This document shows positions 24,729 through 35,288 of a stretch of DNA of 64,000 nucleotides, piece after piece. The notes beneath the pieces were generated by a model that ran no database searches, was not told the DNA's origin, and saw nothing but the letters and a program-made list of their open reading frames with translations. The position numbers and the translations under genes are program-made. Within the stretch, counting starts at the first letter, position 1, and each line of letters starts with the position of its first letter. This stretch comes from an uncultured Bacteroidales bacterium (GTDB lineage: Bacteria > Bacteroidota > Bacteroidia > Bacteroidales > UBA932), in NCBI GenBank assembly GCA_946405435.1, contig CAMJHF010000003.1:62001-126000 (forward strand). The letters run 5' to 3'.

Positions 24729-26267
24729 CTATTCTTTTTCGGCGTTTTCCTTCTTCAGGCTCTTCTCCGGCCTCATCTGAGGGAAGAAGAGGACGTCCTG
24801 GATAGTCGTCTGGCCGGTCATGAACATGGTGAGGCGGTCGATACCCATGCCCAGGCCGGAGGTCGGAGGCATGCCGTACTCCAGGGCGCGGACGAAGTCC
24901 ATGTCGATGTACATGGCCTCGTCGTCACCCTTGCTCTTGAGGGCGGCCTGCTCCTCGAAGCGCTCCAGCTGGTCGATAGGGTCGTTGAGTTCGGAGTAGG
25001 CGTTGGCCAGCTCCTTGCCGCAGACAAACAGCTCGAAGCGTTCGGTAAGCGTGGGGTCGGTGCGGTGGCGCTTGGTCAGAGGACTCATCTCCACCGGGTA
25101 GTCGATGATGAAAGTAGGCTGCACGAGCTTTTCCTCGCAGTAGGCTCCGAAGATGGCGTCGATAAGCTTGCCCTTGCCCATAGAAGGCTCGATGTCCACG
25201 TTCAGCTTCTTGCAGGTTGCGCGAAGCTCATCCTCGCTCATGCCCTTCACGTCCACTCCTGCGTACTCCTTGATGGCGTCGAGGATAGGCAGACGGCGGT
25301 ATGTGCCGCCGAAATCGACCTCCTGCTCTCCGATCTTGACGCGGGTGGTGCCGTTGACGGCGATGGAGATCTTCTCAAGCATCTGCTCCACGAAGCGCAT
25401 CATCCAGTTGTAGTCCTTGTAGGCCACATAGATCTCCATGCAGGTGAATTCGGGGTTGTGCGTCTTGTCCATGCCCTCGTTGCGGAAATCCTTTGCGAAC
25501 TCGTACACGCCGTTGTAGCCGCCTACGATGAGGCGCTTGAGGTACAGCTCGTTCGCAATTCTCAGATACAGAGGGATGTCCAGGGCGTTGTGGTGGGTGA
25601 TGAAGGGCCTTGCAGTGGCTCCTCCGGGGATGCTCTGCAGGATGGGTGTCTCCACCTCCAGGCAGCCGGCGGCGTTGAAGTACTCGCGCATGGTGGCGAT
25701 GATCTTCGCCCTCTTGACGAAAACGTCCTTGACCTGCGGATTGATGATGAGGTCGACGTAGCGCTGGCGGTAGCGGAGCTCGGGGTCGGTCACGGCGTCG
25801 AACACCTGCCCCTCGGCTTCCTTGACGATGGGCAGCACGCGCAGCGACTTGCTCAGCAGGGTGAGTTCCTTGGCGTGGACGCTCAGCTGGCCGGTCTGGG
25901 TGATGAATGCAAAACCCTTGATGCCGATGATATCGCCTATGTCGAGGAGCTTCTTCCATACCGTATTGTACATGGTCTTGTCCTCGCCGGGGCATATCTC
26001 GTCACGCTTGACGTATATCTGGATGCGGCCGCTCTCGTCCTGCAGTTCGCCGAACGATGCGGCACCCATGATGCGGCGGCTCATGAGCCTTCCGGCTATG
26101 CACACTTCATTGAAATTGCCTTTCTCCGGATCGTAGCCGGCGGTGATTTCCGCGGCGCTTGCATTGACCGGATATTCGGCTGCCGGGTAGGGCTCTATGC
26201 CCAATTCCCGGAGTTTCGCCAGCGATTCGCGGCGAATTTGTTCCTGTTCGCTAAGTTCTATCGTCAT
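24729..26267 (-). CDS. lysS: Lysine--tRNA ligase, class II
   Basis: A 512-residue lysyl-tRNA synthetase. The N-terminal OB fold binds the anticodon ([32 protein letters not shown]). Class II motif 1 is around [32 protein letters not shown]; motif 2 lies at [24 protein letters not shown], motif 3 at [15 protein letters not shown]. The start [16 protein letters not shown] matches Bacteroidales orthologues; a TACTTTTG minus-7 box ends only 7 bp before the ATG, so the leader must be a few bases at most. Confidence 0.97.
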   Translation of the reverse strand: MTIELSEQEQIRRESLAKLRELGIEPYPAAEYPVNASAAEITAGYDPEKGNFNEVCIAGRLMSRRIMGAASFGELQDESGRIQIYVKRDEICPGEDKTMYNTVWKKLLDIGDIIGIKGFAFITQTGQLSVHAKELTLLSKSLRVLPIVKEAEGQVFDAVTDPELRYRQRYVDLIINPQVKDVFVKRAKIIATMREYFNAAGCLEVETPILQSIPGGATARPFITHHNALDIPLYLRIANELYLKRLIVGGYNGVYEFAKDFRNEGMDKTHNPEFTCMEIYVAYKDYNWMMRFVEQMLEKISIAVNGTTRVKIGEQEVDFGGTYRRLPILDAIKEYAGVDVKGMSEDELRATCKKLNVDIEPSMGKGKLIDAIFGAYCEEKLVQPTFIIDYPVEMSPLTKRHRTDPTLTERFELFVCGKELANAYSELNDPIDQLERFEEQAALKSKGDDEAMYIDMDFVRALEYGMPPTSGLGMGIDRLTMFMTGQTTIQDVLFFPQMRPEKSLKKENAEKE

Positions 26268-26274
26268 AATGGTG

Positions 26275-26304
26275 CAAAAGTACGAATATTTTTTGTTATC
26301 TTTG
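26275..26304. promoter_or_regulatory. Divergent minus-7 boxes for lysS and recJ
   Basis: Minus strand TACTTTTG at 26275-26282 (lysS) and plus strand TATCTTTG at 26297-26304 (recJ) lie back to back in a 43-bp gap. Both end 6-7 bp before the respective start codons, implying very short 5' leaders. No minus-33 elements are evident. Confidence 0.55.
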
Positions 26305-26310
26305 TATGCT

Positions 26311-28044
26311 ATGACCAAGGAATGCAAGTGGATTGTACGTGAACCAGCCGACGCCGCCAAGGTGGACAAACTGTCTGCGGAGGTGGGAATCGACCGCGTA
26401 CTCGCCGACTTGCTGGTCAAACGCGGCGTGGAAACTTTCGAACAGGCCCGTTCCTTTTTCCGCCCCTCGCTGGACGATCTCCACGATCCTTTCCTCATGA
26501 AAGACATGGATGCCGCCGTGGAACGTCTCCACGACGCCATCACATCCGGCGAAAAAATCCTCGTCTACGGCGACTACGACGTCGACGGCACTACCGCCGT
26601 GGCGCTGGTGTATTCCTTCATCCACCGTTTCACCACCGCCGTCGATTTCTACATCCCCGACCGCTACGACGAAGGCTACGGAGTCTCTTACAAGGGCATA
26701 GACTGGGCCATAGAAGGCGGATTCAAGCTCATAATCACCCTCGATTGCGGCATCAAGGCCATCGACAAGGCCGAATATGCCAAGTCCAAGGGCATAGACA
26801 TGATAATCTGCGACCACCACCTCCCCGAGGACTCGCTCCCGGGTGCCGTGGCCGTGCTGGACCCCAAGAGAGAAGACTGCAACTACCCGTTCGACGACCT
26901 GTCGGGCTGCGGAGTGGGCTTCAAACTGGTCCAGGCCTATTCCCAGCGGTACGGCGTGCCATTCGAGAGCCTCGTGCCCCTGCTCGACCTGCTGGTGGTG
27001 AGCATCGCCTCCGACCTTGTGACCATGGTGGGCGAAAACCGCACCCTGTCTTACTTCGGCCTCAAGCAGCTCAACGAAAACCCCCACAAGGGCCTGCTGG
27101 CCATGATAAACCTCTCCAACCTGGAGCCAGGGCACATCACCATCGACGACATAGTCTTCAAGATAGGCCCGCGCATCAACGCCGCCGGCCGCATGGAGTC
27201 GGGCCGCCTTGCGGTGGAACTACTCACCGTGGAGGACCAGCACCAGGCCATGTTCATAGGTGAAAAAATCAACGAGAACAACAACGACCGCAAGAATATC
27301 GACCGCGAGGTCACCAAAGAGGCCCTGGAGATGGTGGAAAGCCGCAATTGCCTCGCCTACGAGAATGCTACCATAGTCTACAATCCGAATTGGAGCAAAG
27401 GAATAGTGGGTATCGTGGCCTCCCGTCTGGTGGAGGCATACTACAAGCCCACCGTAGTGCTCACCAAGTCCAACGGCTTCGTCACCGGCTCGGCCCGCAG
27501 CGTGCAGGGCTTCGACCTGTACGAGGCCATAGAAAGCTGCGCTGACCTCCTGGAGAACTTCGGAGGGCACGTGTATGCGGCCGGTCTCACCCTCAAGGAG
27601 GAGAATGTCGCGGAGTTCGCCCGCCGGATGGACAGCTTCGTGGCCGGGAAGATCACCGCGGAGATGCTCATTCCAGTCGTGGATATTGATTCCCGCCTTG
27701 ATTTCTCGCAGATTACGCCCAAATTTTTCCGCATCCTCAAGCAGTTCCAGCCCTTCGGCCCCGGCAACAACAATCCGGTTTTCGTCACGGAAAACGTCTA
27801 CGACGCCGGCAACGGCCGCAAGGTGGGCGCAGGCGGAGTGCACCTCAAGCTGGACCTCATACAGGAGTCGCAGCCCTATCACCAGATTGCCGCAATAGCC
27901 TTCAACATGGCCGAGTATTACGATTACATCAAGTCCGGCAATCCTCTGGATGTCTGCTATTCCATCGTCGAGAACTACTATCGTGGGAATTCCACCATCC
28001 AGCTTCGCGTACGAGACCTTAGAGAAAGAGAAGAAATAATATGA
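26311..28044 (+). CDS. recJ: Single-stranded-DNA-specific exonuclease RecJ
   Basis: A 577-residue 5'-3' exonuclease acting in recombination and mismatch repair. DHH-family motifs are present: [41 protein letters not shown] and [10 protein letters not shown]. The DHHA1 domain contains [11 protein letters not shown], and an OB-like domain ends the protein. ATG 26311 is used because a promoter box lies just upstream and MTKECKWIV fits the family. Its stop overlaps the amylase start (ATGA). Confidence 0.96.
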   Translation: MTKECKWIVREPADAAKVDKLSAEVGIDRVLADLLVKRGVETFEQARSFFRPSLDDLHDPFLMKDMDAAVERLHDAITSGEKILVYGDYDVDGTTAVALVYSFIHRFTTAVDFYIPDRYDEGYGVSYKGIDWAIEGGFKLIITLDCGIKAIDKAEYAKSKGIDMIICDHHLPEDSLPGAVAVLDPKREDCNYPFDDLSGCGVGFKLVQAYSQRYGVPFESLVPLLDLLVVSIASDLVTMVGENRTLSYFGLKQLNENPHKGLLAMINLSNLEPGHITIDDIVFKIGPRINAAGRMESGRLAVELLTVEDQHQAMFIGEKINENNNDRKNIDREVTKEALEMVESRNCLAYENATIVYNPNWSKGIVGIVASRLVEAYYKPTVVLTKSNGFVTGSARSVQGFDLYEAIESCADLLENFGGHVYAAGLTLKEENVAEFARRMDSFVAGKITAEMLIPVVDIDSRLDFSQITPKFFRILKQFQPFGPGNNNPVFVTENVYDAGNGRKVGAGGVHLKLDLIQESQPYHQIAAIAFNMAEYYDYIKSGNPLDVCYSIVENYYRGNSTIQLRVRDLREREEII

Positions 28045-29927
28045 AAAAGTCTGTCATAAGCTTTTGCGCCGCACTTGCGACGTGTTTCTGCGTGTCCGCC
28101 CAGCCGGCCCCCGGCAGTTTCCGTCAGACCTGGCAGAAGGGTCCCGAGTGGCTCCGGAACGCCGTGATCTATCAAGTGTATCCTTCTTCCTTCAAAGATT
28201 CCGACGGCAACGGCATAGGCGACATCCCCGGCGTAATATCCAAGCTGGATTACATAGAAAGTCTCGGCGTCACGGCCATCTGGTTCAACCCGCTGTTCGA
28301 GTCGGGGTGGATAGACGGCGGCTACGATGTGATTGATTTCTACAAAGTCGATCCCCGCTTCGGCACCAACAACGACCTCGTGGAACTGGTGCGGCAGGCC
28401 CATTCCAGAGGCATCAAGGTCATGCTGGACCTCGTGGCGGGACACACGTCAGACAAGCATCCCTGGTTCCTGCAGAGCGCGCAGGACACGAACCTGCAGT
28501 ATTCCGACTACTACATCTGGAGCGACCGCCTGCCCGACGCCAAGGCGGTGCAGGACCTGGAGATCATGATGCAGGATCCCAACTTCATGCAGAATACAAG
28601 GGGCAAATGGATGAAGAGCGACTATCCCCGGGCAAAGTACTACTACAAGAACTTCTACGCCTGCCAGCCCGCCCTCAACTACGGCTACGCCGAACCGGAC
28701 CCTTCCAGGCCATGGGAGCAGGGAGTGGACGAACCTGGCCCGCGGGCAGTGAGGCAGGAGCTGAAAAACATCCTTGCATTCTGGTACGGCAAGGGCGTGG
28801 ACGGCTTCCGGGTGGACATGGCTTCGAGCCTTGTGAAGAACGACCGCGACAAGACGGAAATCATGCGTCTGTGGCGAGAGATGCGCTCCTGGCAGGACGC
28901 CAACTTCCCCGGAAGGGTGCTCATGGCCGAGTGGAACGACCCCAAGTACTGTCTTGCCGGCGGCTTCAACGTGGACATGAACCTCAACAGCGTGAAATCC
29001 GCCAACCGCCGCATGTACTTTGACACCAAGCACCAGGCCGACGGCGGAAGCTACTTCTCCACCAACGGCGGCCAGCCCTCTGTCAGGGACCTTTATGGCA
29101 ACCCGTGGCCCGAAGACAAAATAGACCGCAGTACCACCCCCGCCCAGATGCTGAAGACCTACTACGACTACTTTACCGATGCCCTGGAGTGGACGCGCGA
29201 ATGGGGATACTTTGCCACCATCACCGGCAATCACGACCATCTGCGTTTCAATACCGGCGCCCGCAACGACCCCTCGCAGCTCAAGGTGATGATGGCCTGG
29301 GTGCTCACGATGCCCCTCCCCATACTCTACTACGGCGACGAGATCGGCATCCGTAGCCTCGTGGACCTGCCCAATGTCGAAGGTGCCAACCACAACGGCA
29401 AGGAAAGGGCCGGCGGACGCAGTCCCATGCAGTGGGATTCAAGCGCGAATGCAGGATTCAGCACCTGTGCGCCAGATGATATCTACATTCCCGTGTGCCC
29501 CGAGTGGACTCCTGCGTGCTCCTATCCTCAGTATCTGGAATGGAAGGCTGCAGGATGCAAGAACCCTACGGCACCGGGGGCCATAACTGTGGACTCGCAG
29601 GAAGGAGATCCCGCCTCCCTTCTCAATTGGACGCGCGCCCTTATCAAGCTACGCAAAGAGAACAAAGCCTTCTGGGCCGACTCCCGCTTCGAGCCTGTGT
29701 TCAACGAGGCCCGGCCCTATCCGATGCTGTACTATCGCACCGACGGGCTGGATACATATCTCGTTGCGCTCAATCCTACTTCTAAGACCTGCAAGGTCGT
29801 GCTGGACCGCAAGTCTGAATCTTTCTCCAAGGCCATGCAGTTCGGAAAGGCCGGCTACAAGCTTACCCGAAAGGGAGATACGCTTACGCTCGGCCCGGTC
29901 AGCGCCTTGATAGTCAAGCTGGACTAA
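28041..29927 (+). CDS. GH13 alpha-amylase family glycoside hydrolase, secreted
   Basis: A 628-residue enzyme expected to hydrolyse or rearrange alpha-glucans outside the cytoplasm; a signal peptide (residues 1-20, cut after CVSA) is present. The GH13 barrel motifs are in order: VYPSSFKDSDGNGIGDIPG, MLDLVAGHTS (region I), GFRVDMA with nucleophile D259, MAEWND with acid E297, and TGNHDH with D399. The last about 90 residues form the usual C-terminal beta domain. It overlaps recJ by 4 bp, so translation is coupled to a DNA repair gene. Exact specificity cannot be read. Confidence 0.92.
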   Translation: MKKSVISFCAALATCFCVSAQPAPGSFRQTWQKGPEWLRNAVIYQVYPSSFKDSDGNGIGDIPGVISKLDYIESLGVTAIWFNPLFESGWIDGGYDVIDFYKVDPRFGTNNDLVELVRQAHSRGIKVMLDLVAGHTSDKHPWFLQSAQDTNLQYSDYYIWSDRLPDAKAVQDLEIMMQDPNFMQNTRGKWMKSDYPRAKYYYKNFYACQPALNYGYAEPDPSRPWEQGVDEPGPRAVRQELKNILAFWYGKGVDGFRVDMASSLVKNDRDKTEIMRLWREMRSWQDANFPGRVLMAEWNDPKYCLAGGFNVDMNLNSVKSANRRMYFDTKHQADGGSYFSTNGGQPSVRDLYGNPWPEDKIDRSTTPAQMLKTYYDYFTDALEWTREWGYFATITGNHDHLRFNTGARNDPSQLKVMMAWVLTMPLPILYYGDEIGIRSLVDLPNVEGANHNGKERAGGRSPMQWDSSANAGFSTCAPDDIYIPVCPEWTPACSYPQYLEWKAAGCKNPTAPGAITVDSQEGDPASLLNWTRALIKLRKENKAFWADSRFEPVFNEARPYPMLYYRTDGLDTYLVALNPTSKTCKVVLDRKSESFSKAMQFGKAGYKLTRKGDTLTLGPVSALIVKLD

Positions 29928-31138
29928 TTCTCCGGCGCGGTGATTTCGTACCAGGGGGTGACTGTGCCGCACAGGCCTCCCACTATGCCAAGGCCGTTGT
30001 AGACATTGGTGTAAGTGAAGTTGGGAGGGGTTACGCCGAAGTTGGACAGCATGTTGAACGTCTCCAGATAGCGGGCCTTGCAGTAGTTGTAGAGCTCGTC
30101 GCTGAGGCGGTATAGCTCGAGACGGAACTCATTCTTGCGGCTCAGGACAATGGAGAACACCGCAGGTCCGTCCTCGGAGACGGGACCGTTTATCAGCGTG
30201 TCCCCGCCGGTGGAGAAATCCAGTCCGGAGCCCCATAGCGAGCTGTCCAGAGAATTGATATAGAATGAATAAGCTCCGTCTGTGAACATCTTTCCGGGCA
30301 GCAGCATCATAGGCTGCGCGCCGAATATTCCGCTCTCCAAGAAGCCATTGTAGTAGTTGATGTTGGCGAAACCGTCCAGGTCCAGGGAATTCAGGTCGGC
30401 GGTCGATGCCAGCTGTCCGGCTATGGTGTAGAAAGTCTGGACAAGGGTGTCGACCACGATGTCTTCCGGCATTCCTGGAATGTCGGGGAGGCCGGGTATG
30501 CCGGGAATACCCGGGAATCCTGTCTCGGAAAGCGGCTCGGGAGCGTCCTCCGAAGGCTGGTCAATTTGGTTGTGGGCTATGACGGTGGTGGTGCGAATAA
30601 GCGCCTTGAGTCCGTAGTAATGGTTGTCTGGCACGTTCTCCTGAAGCTGCATGACAACCTTGAAGGCCTCGGACGAGTCGGCCTGCACAGGGGAGACGGT
30701 GACGTCGCTGATTGCCGGGCGGGGAGGAATGGAAGTGCTTGCGAAAGCGGTTCTTACGCCCCGGCCATCGAGCCTCAGGTCTATTTTGTCGCCGGGCATA
30801 AGTGCCTTGGGCGTAAGGACCTTGGCGTAGCGTACGTTGCTGATTCCACCGTCGGGGGCTTTGAAGCCGAGCTCGATGGCCTCCTGCTCGCTGAGGTAGT
30901 TCACGGGCATGTCCTGCCCGTTGACGCTTATGCCAAGGTCGGAGTCAAGAAAGACGTACTTTCCGTTGCTAATGTTGCCGAAAGCGGGTTCTGCGTAGGC
31001 AATCTCTATGTAGGCAGAGTCGGGGGATGGGAGGTACTGCACGTACATCCTGGGTTCCGACACGTTGTCCAGGTCAAAGTGTATCTCGCATGATACGGCC
31101 GTCAGCAGCAGTGCTGCGATTTGCAGGATCCTTTTCAT
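29924..31138 (-). CDS. DUF4249 family lipoprotein
   Basis: A 404-residue protein with a lipoprotein signal (LLLTAVSCEIHFD) and the beta-rich pattern of the DUF4249 family, which in Bacteroidota is regularly encoded next to a TonB-dependent receptor and presumably works with it at the outer membrane. It follows the receptor gene by one base. The middle contains a Gly/Pro/Ile stretch (PGIPGIPGLPDIPGMPED) that looks like an expanded short repeat. Its stop overlaps that of the convergent amylase gene by 4 bp. The ligand is unknown. Confidence 0.85.
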   Translation of the reverse strand: MKRILQIAALLLTAVSCEIHFDLDNVSEPRMYVQYLPSPDSAYIEIAYAEPAFGNISNGKYVFLDSDLGISVNGQDMPVNYLSEQEAIELGFKAPDGGISNVRYAKVLTPKALMPGDKIDLRLDGRGVRTAFASTSIPPRPAISDVTVSPVQADSSEAFKVVMQLQENVPDNHYYGLKALIRTTTVIAHNQIDQPSEDAPEPLSETGFPGIPGIPGLPDIPGMPEDIVVDTLVQTFYTIAGQLASTADLNSLDLDGFANINYYNGFLESGIFGAQPMMLLPGKMFTDGAYSFYINSLDSSLWGSGLDFSTGGDTLINGPVSEDGPAVFSIVLSRKNEFRLELYRLSDELYNYCKARYLETFNMLSNFGVTPPNFTYTNVYNGLGIVGGLCGTVTPWYEITAPEN

Positions 31139-31139
31139 G

Positions 31140-33269
31140 TCAGAACTTGTAAGACACGCTGAGCGTGGGGATTATGGGGATAAGACCGTAGGCCAGGCCG
31201 TAGTAGTTTCCGTTTGCGTCGGCGTCGAGCATGGCGAAGGAGGCGTTCATGTGGTTGTAGGCGTTGTAGACGCTGAGGTTGAAGTTCCAGCGGTGGCCTT
31301 TCTTGTTGGTAAAGGTGTAGTCGGCCCCCAGGTCGAGCCTGTGGTAGTCGGGAAGCTTGGCGTTGTACGGAGCCTCGAAGAGCATGGACGACAGGCCGTG
31401 GCCGGTCTGGATTACGTGGCTGGGGAGGGTGATACGGTTGCCGGTATGGTAGTTCCAGTTGAAGAACAGGCTCCAGTGCTTGCCGGGCCTCCAGGTGCCT
31501 ACAAGGTTGATTTTGTGCCTGTTGTCGTTATGGTCGGGGAAGGGGAACGGGTAGTATGCCATGAATTCCCGCCATGTCCAGCTGAGCGTGTAGTATGCCG
31601 ACAGTTCAAGTTTCGGCGTTTCGTAGGTGGCCTCGGCCTCCAGGCCCCAGGAGCGTCCGTTGCCTGCGGTGAAAGACTTTTCCCAGTTCACGAGCGGCGG
31701 GTAGAAAGCGTTGGCGCCGTTGTAGGTGAGCATGTTGTGCATGGTCTTGTACCAGCCCTCGAGGTTGAACTTGAAGTGCTGCGGAGTGAAGTACAGCCCG
31801 CCGGCTATCTGGTCTGAGATCATGGGGCCCGCCCCAATGGTGGAAGGCATCCAGCTGTTGGTGGGCAACTCGATGTACATGGCCGACACAAGGTGTGCGT
31901 ACTGGCTCATGCGGGTGTACGACAGCTTGGTGCACAGATCTTTGGTTATGAGCCATTTGAGCGCTGCCCGGGGCTCCAGTCTGGCCCAAGTGCGTACCGG
32001 CGTGGAGAACAAGGATGCGCGCACTCCCGCGTTGAGGGTGAAGTTGTAGGCCAGGAACATTTCGTCCTCGTAGTACACCGCAGGCTCGAAGGCGCTGTAG
32101 GTATTGCCGTCGGTATTGGAATCGGTTTCGCCGTCTGCGCCGGGCATCTGGCGGAACTGACTGTATTCGCGGGTAGCCTTGTAGTGGTGGTACACTGCCG
32201 AGGCGCCGAAACGCATGTGGTGGGTGTCGCCCTTGTAGAAGTCGAAGTCGTATTTGACGCCGGCATCGCCCACGGCGCAGATGTTGTCGTCGTCCATCGT
32301 TATGCGCATGGAGCCTCCGTCGGCGGAGGAGTTGACGTCGAACTTGTAGCCGACGTCGGAGCCGCTGCGGCTGTAGTAGCCGGTGAGCTTGCCCCGAAGC
32401 GTCTTGCTGAATTTGTAGTCCCAGTTGGCCGAGGTTGCCAGCGTGCCCCACATGGAACTGACGTTGATGCCCATGGTGGAGCCGGACTCTTTCTGGTCCA
32501 GGCCGGCGTGCAGGTAGTCACGTCCCCAGAAGGCTATGACGTTGAGTTTGCTGCGGCCGGAGAAGATGTGCGTCACGCGGGCGTTGAGGTCCTGCATGGA
32601 ATAGCCGCCTGAGGCCTTGGGGTTGTTGCCGTTGCGGTGGTTGGCGTAGGCGATTGCCGGGATGGTCACTACATCCATCCAGGAGCGCCTGATGCCGAAG
32701 TTGAAAGAAGTCTTGCCCTTGACGATAGGACCCTCCAGCTGGATGCGGCCGTCGATGAGGCCGAGAGACAGGTTGCCGTGGTATTTGAACATGTCTCCCT
32801 CCTTGGTCTCCACGTCCACGACGGACGACAGCCGGCCGCCGTAGCGCGCGGGGAAGCCGCTCTTGTAGAAGTCCAGGTTGTCCACCACGTCGGTATTGAA
32901 ACTGGAGAAGAAGCCGCCGAAGTGGGTTATGTTGTACAGCGGCACGCCGTCCAGCAGGAAGAGGTTGTCGTTGCCGTCCCCTCCGTGAACGTACAGGCCG
33001 CTCATGAGTTCGTTGCCCGCGGCCACGCCGGGGAGCATCTGAAGGTGCTTGATTACGTCAGGGGTTCCGAACACGGCCACGCCGCTTCGGAGTTTGTCGC
33101 CGTCCAGGCGCATGAGGCCAGTCTGGGTGGTGTTGCGCATCTTTTCCTTGACGGCGGTGACATAGGATGTGTCGAGAGTGTCTTGCTTTTCTATTGTCTG
33201 CGCATGCATGCTTGCGGCCGTCAGTATGGCGGCCGCAAACATGAATATTGAACGCAATCCTATTCTCAT
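31140..33269 (-). CDS. TonB-dependent outer-membrane receptor
   Basis: A 709-residue receptor: signal peptide to SMHAQ, plug domain (VFGTPDVIKHLQMLPGVAAGNELMSG, VHGGDGNDNLFLLDGVPLYN, RYGGRLSSVVDVETKEG), then a barrel ending in an aromatic residue (PTLSVSYKF). Unlike SusC proteins it lacks the N-terminal carboxypeptidase-like domain, and the partner downstream is DUF4249 rather than SusD. It begins in an ATGA overlap with serA and so belongs to the serine operon transcript. The cargo is unknown. Confidence 0.92.
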   Translation of the reverse strand: MRIGLRSIFMFAAAILTAASMHAQTIEKQDTLDTSYVTAVKEKMRNTTQTGLMRLDGDKLRSGVAVFGTPDVIKHLQMLPGVAAGNELMSGLYVHGGDGNDNLFLLDGVPLYNITHFGGFFSSFNTDVVDNLDFYKSGFPARYGGRLSSVVDVETKEGDMFKYHGNLSLGLIDGRIQLEGPIVKGKTSFNFGIRRSWMDVVTIPAIAYANHRNGNNPKASGGYSMQDLNARVTHIFSGRSKLNVIAFWGRDYLHAGLDQKESGSTMGINVSSMWGTLATSANWDYKFSKTLRGKLTGYYSRSGSDVGYKFDVNSSADGGSMRITMDDDNICAVGDAGVKYDFDFYKGDTHHMRFGASAVYHHYKATREYSQFRQMPGADGETDSNTDGNTYSAFEPAVYYEDEMFLAYNFTLNAGVRASLFSTPVRTWARLEPRAALKWLITKDLCTKLSYTRMSQYAHLVSAMYIELPTNSWMPSTIGAGPMISDQIAGGLYFTPQHFKFNLEGWYKTMHNMLTYNGANAFYPPLVNWEKSFTAGNGRSWGLEAEATYETPKLELSAYYTLSWTWREFMAYYPFPFPDHNDNRHKINLVGTWRPGKHWSLFFNWNYHTGNRITLPSHVIQTGHGLSSMLFEAPYNAKLPDYHRLDLGADYTFTNKKGHRWNFNLSVYNAYNHMNASFAMLDADANGNYYGLAYGLIPIIPTLSVSYKF

Positions 33270-34189
33270 CAGCGGTTGACTTGGAAGCGAGTGTTGCCGG
33301 TGGCGAAGTAGTCCGCGATCTGGCGGGCCGCAGCAAGACCGGCGTTGATGTTGGCCTCGGCGGTCTGGGCGCCCATCTTCTTTGGCGTGGCGAACACCCT
33401 GAGGCCGAACTTCTCCTTGAGAGCCTCGTAGTTGTCCGGGGCTACGTCGGTGATGTACTTGAGGTCGGGACGCTCTTCGAGGACCTTCTCCAGGCCTGCC
33501 TCGTCAATGACCTCCTTGCGGGCGGTGTTGACGAGCGTAGCGCCTTTGGGCATGCGCGAAATGAGGTCGTAACCTATGCTTCCTATGGTTGAAGGCAGTG
33601 CTGGAATGTGGATGGAAAGGTAGTCGCTGCCTGCATAGAGCTCCTCGAGGGAGTGGACGGGCTCGGCCCCTCCGGCCTGGATCTGCTCGTCCTTAAGGAA
33701 GGGGTCTAGGGCGCAGACGCTCATGCCGAGCGCCTTGGCCTTTGCACCGACGAGGCGGCCGACGGCGCCGAAAGCCTGGACTCCGAGCCTCTTTCCGGCA
33801 ATCTCGCTGCCGGTGGCCGGAGTGAACTGGGTGCGCGCCATGTAAATCATCATGGCCACGGCCAGCTCGGCCACGGCGTTGGAGTTCTGGCCGGGGGTGT
33901 TCATGACCACGATGCCGCGAGCACTTGCTGCGGCAAGGTCCACATTATCGTATCCGGCGCCTGCACGCACGATTATCTTAAGTTCGGGGGCGGCGGCAAT
34001 GACCTCCGCGGTAACTTTATCGGAACGGATAATCATGGCCTGGATATCGGCCACGGCGGCCGTCAGGTCTTCCTGGGCGGGATACTTCTCCAGCAGGGCC
34101 ACTTCGTGTCCCGCTTGCGTGAGTATTTCTTTGATGCCGTTCACGGCTGCTGCCGCAAAAGGCTTCTGGGTGGCTACAAGTATTTTCAT
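33269..34189 (-). CDS. serA: D-3-phosphoglycerate dehydrogenase
   Basis: A 306-residue NAD-dependent dehydrogenase that oxidises 3-phosphoglycerate, the first step of serine synthesis. The hydroxyacid dehydrogenase fold is clear (IVRAGAGYDNVDLAAASARGIVVMNTPGQNSNAVAEL, then LGVQAFGAVGRLVG and NTARKEVIDE). It is the short form without an ACT regulatory domain. Where many relatives have the catalytic histidine (HIGAxT), this reads KKMGAQT, as I recall for Bacteroides SerA. It lies 5 bp after serC, which gives the pathway context. Confidence 0.9.
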   Translation of the reverse strand: MKILVATQKPFAAAAVNGIKEILTQAGHEVALLEKYPAQEDLTAAVADIQAMIIRSDKVTAEVIAAAPELKIIVRAGAGYDNVDLAAASARGIVVMNTPGQNSNAVAELAVAMMIYMARTQFTPATGSEIAGKRLGVQAFGAVGRLVGAKAKALGMSVCALDPFLKDEQIQAGGAEPVHSLEELYAGSDYLSIHIPALPSTIGSIGYDLISRMPKGATLVNTARKEVIDEAGLEKVLEERPDLKYITDVAPDNYEALKEKFGLRVFATPKKMGAQTAEANINAGLAAARQIADYFATGNTRFQVNR

Positions 34190-34194
34190 ATCGT

Positions 34195-35268
34195 TTAAAT
34201 GTGCTTTTTTTCAAACTCTTGCATGCAGGCCACGAGGGCCTCCACGTCTTCCTGGGTGCAGGCGTTGTAGAGCGAGGCGCGGAATCCGCCCACGCTCCGG
34301 TGGCCCTTGATGCCCACCATGCCGCGCTCCTTGGCAAAAGCGAGGAACTCGTCCTGCAGGTCTTCGCGGCCCTCGGCCATGACGAAGCAGACGTTCATGA
34401 TGGAACGGTCCTCCTTGTCGGCGGTGCCGCGGAACATGGAGTTGCGGTCTATCTCGGCGTACAGGGTGGCGGCTTTCTTCTCGTCAATGGCGTGGATGGC
34501 GTCGATTCCGCCTATGCCCTTGAGCCACTTGAGGGTTTCGTTCATCACGAAAATGGAGAATACCGGGGGAGTGTTGAACATCGAGCCCTTGTCGATGTGG
34601 GTGCGGTAGTCGAGCATGGTGGGGATGTAGCGGCTCACGCGTCCCAGCATGTCTTTCTTGATTATGGCGAAGGCTACGCCGGCAGGGCCTGCATTCTTCT
34701 GGGCGCCGCCGTAGATCATGGCGTACTTGCTCACGTCCACCCTGCGGCTCAGGATGTCTGAGGACATGTCGGCGATGAGGGGAACGGGGCAGTCGATGTC
34801 GGTCTTGATCTCGGTGCCGTAGATGGTGTTGTTGGTGGTGATATGCAGGTAGTCAAGGTCTCCGGGGATTTCGAACCCCTTGGGGATGTAGCAGTAGTTG
34901 CGGTCCTTGGAGCAGGCGATGGCGTATGCCTCACCAAGGCCCTGGGCCTCTTTGAGTGCCTTGTGGGCCCAGACTCCGGTGTCCAGGTAGGCCGCTTTCT
35001 TCTCCAGGAAGTTCATGGCTACGTAGAGGAACTGGAGGCTTGCGCCGCCGCCCAGGAACACTACTTCGTAGTCTTCGGGGATATTGAGAAGTTCTTTCCA
35101 GAGGGCGCGGCACTCGTCCATCACGGCCTCCCACTCCTTGGTGCGGTGGGAGATGGAGATGAGCGAGACTCCTGTGCCTTTGAAGTCTTTGAGGGCCTCT
35201 ATGGAACGGTCGATTGCCACCTGGGGCAGCAGGCAGGGACCTGCATTGAAAACGTGAACTTTAGACAT
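34195..35268 (-). CDS. serC: Phosphoserine aminotransferase
   Basis: A 357-residue PLP enzyme converting phosphohydroxypyruvate to phosphoserine. [10 protein letters not shown] at the start, [12 protein letters not shown], and the PLP lysine in [12 protein letters not shown] are the family motifs; [15 protein letters not shown] closes the active site. It heads the operon serC-serA-TonB receptor-DUF4249 and has its own well-matched promoter inside the end of yigZ. Confidence 0.96.
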   Translation of the reverse strand: MSKVHVFNAGPCLLPQVAIDRSIEALKDFKGTGVSLISISHRTKEWEAVMDECRALWKELLNIPEDYEVVFLGGGASLQFLYVAMNFLEKKAAYLDTGVWAHKALKEAQGLGEAYAIACSKDRNYCYIPKGFEIPGDLDYLHITTNNTIYGTEIKTDIDCPVPLIADMSSDILSRRVDVSKYAMIYGGAQKNAGPAGVAFAIIKKDMLGRVSRYIPTMLDYRTHIDKGSMFNTPPVFSIFVMNETLKWLKGIGGIDAIHAIDEKKAATLYAEIDRNSMFRGTADKEDRSIMNVCFVMAEGREDLQDEFLAFAKERGMVGIKGHRSVGGFRASLYNACTQEDVEALVACMQEFEKKHI

Positions 35269-35288
35269 AATAATTTAGTGCTGTGGTA

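Noticed and set aside
24042..26342. 766-residue plus-strand frame opposite lysS and the methyltransferase
   Set aside because: Antisense shadow of two certain genes; its GDGIPLPK segment merely reflects the symmetry of the inserted palindrome.
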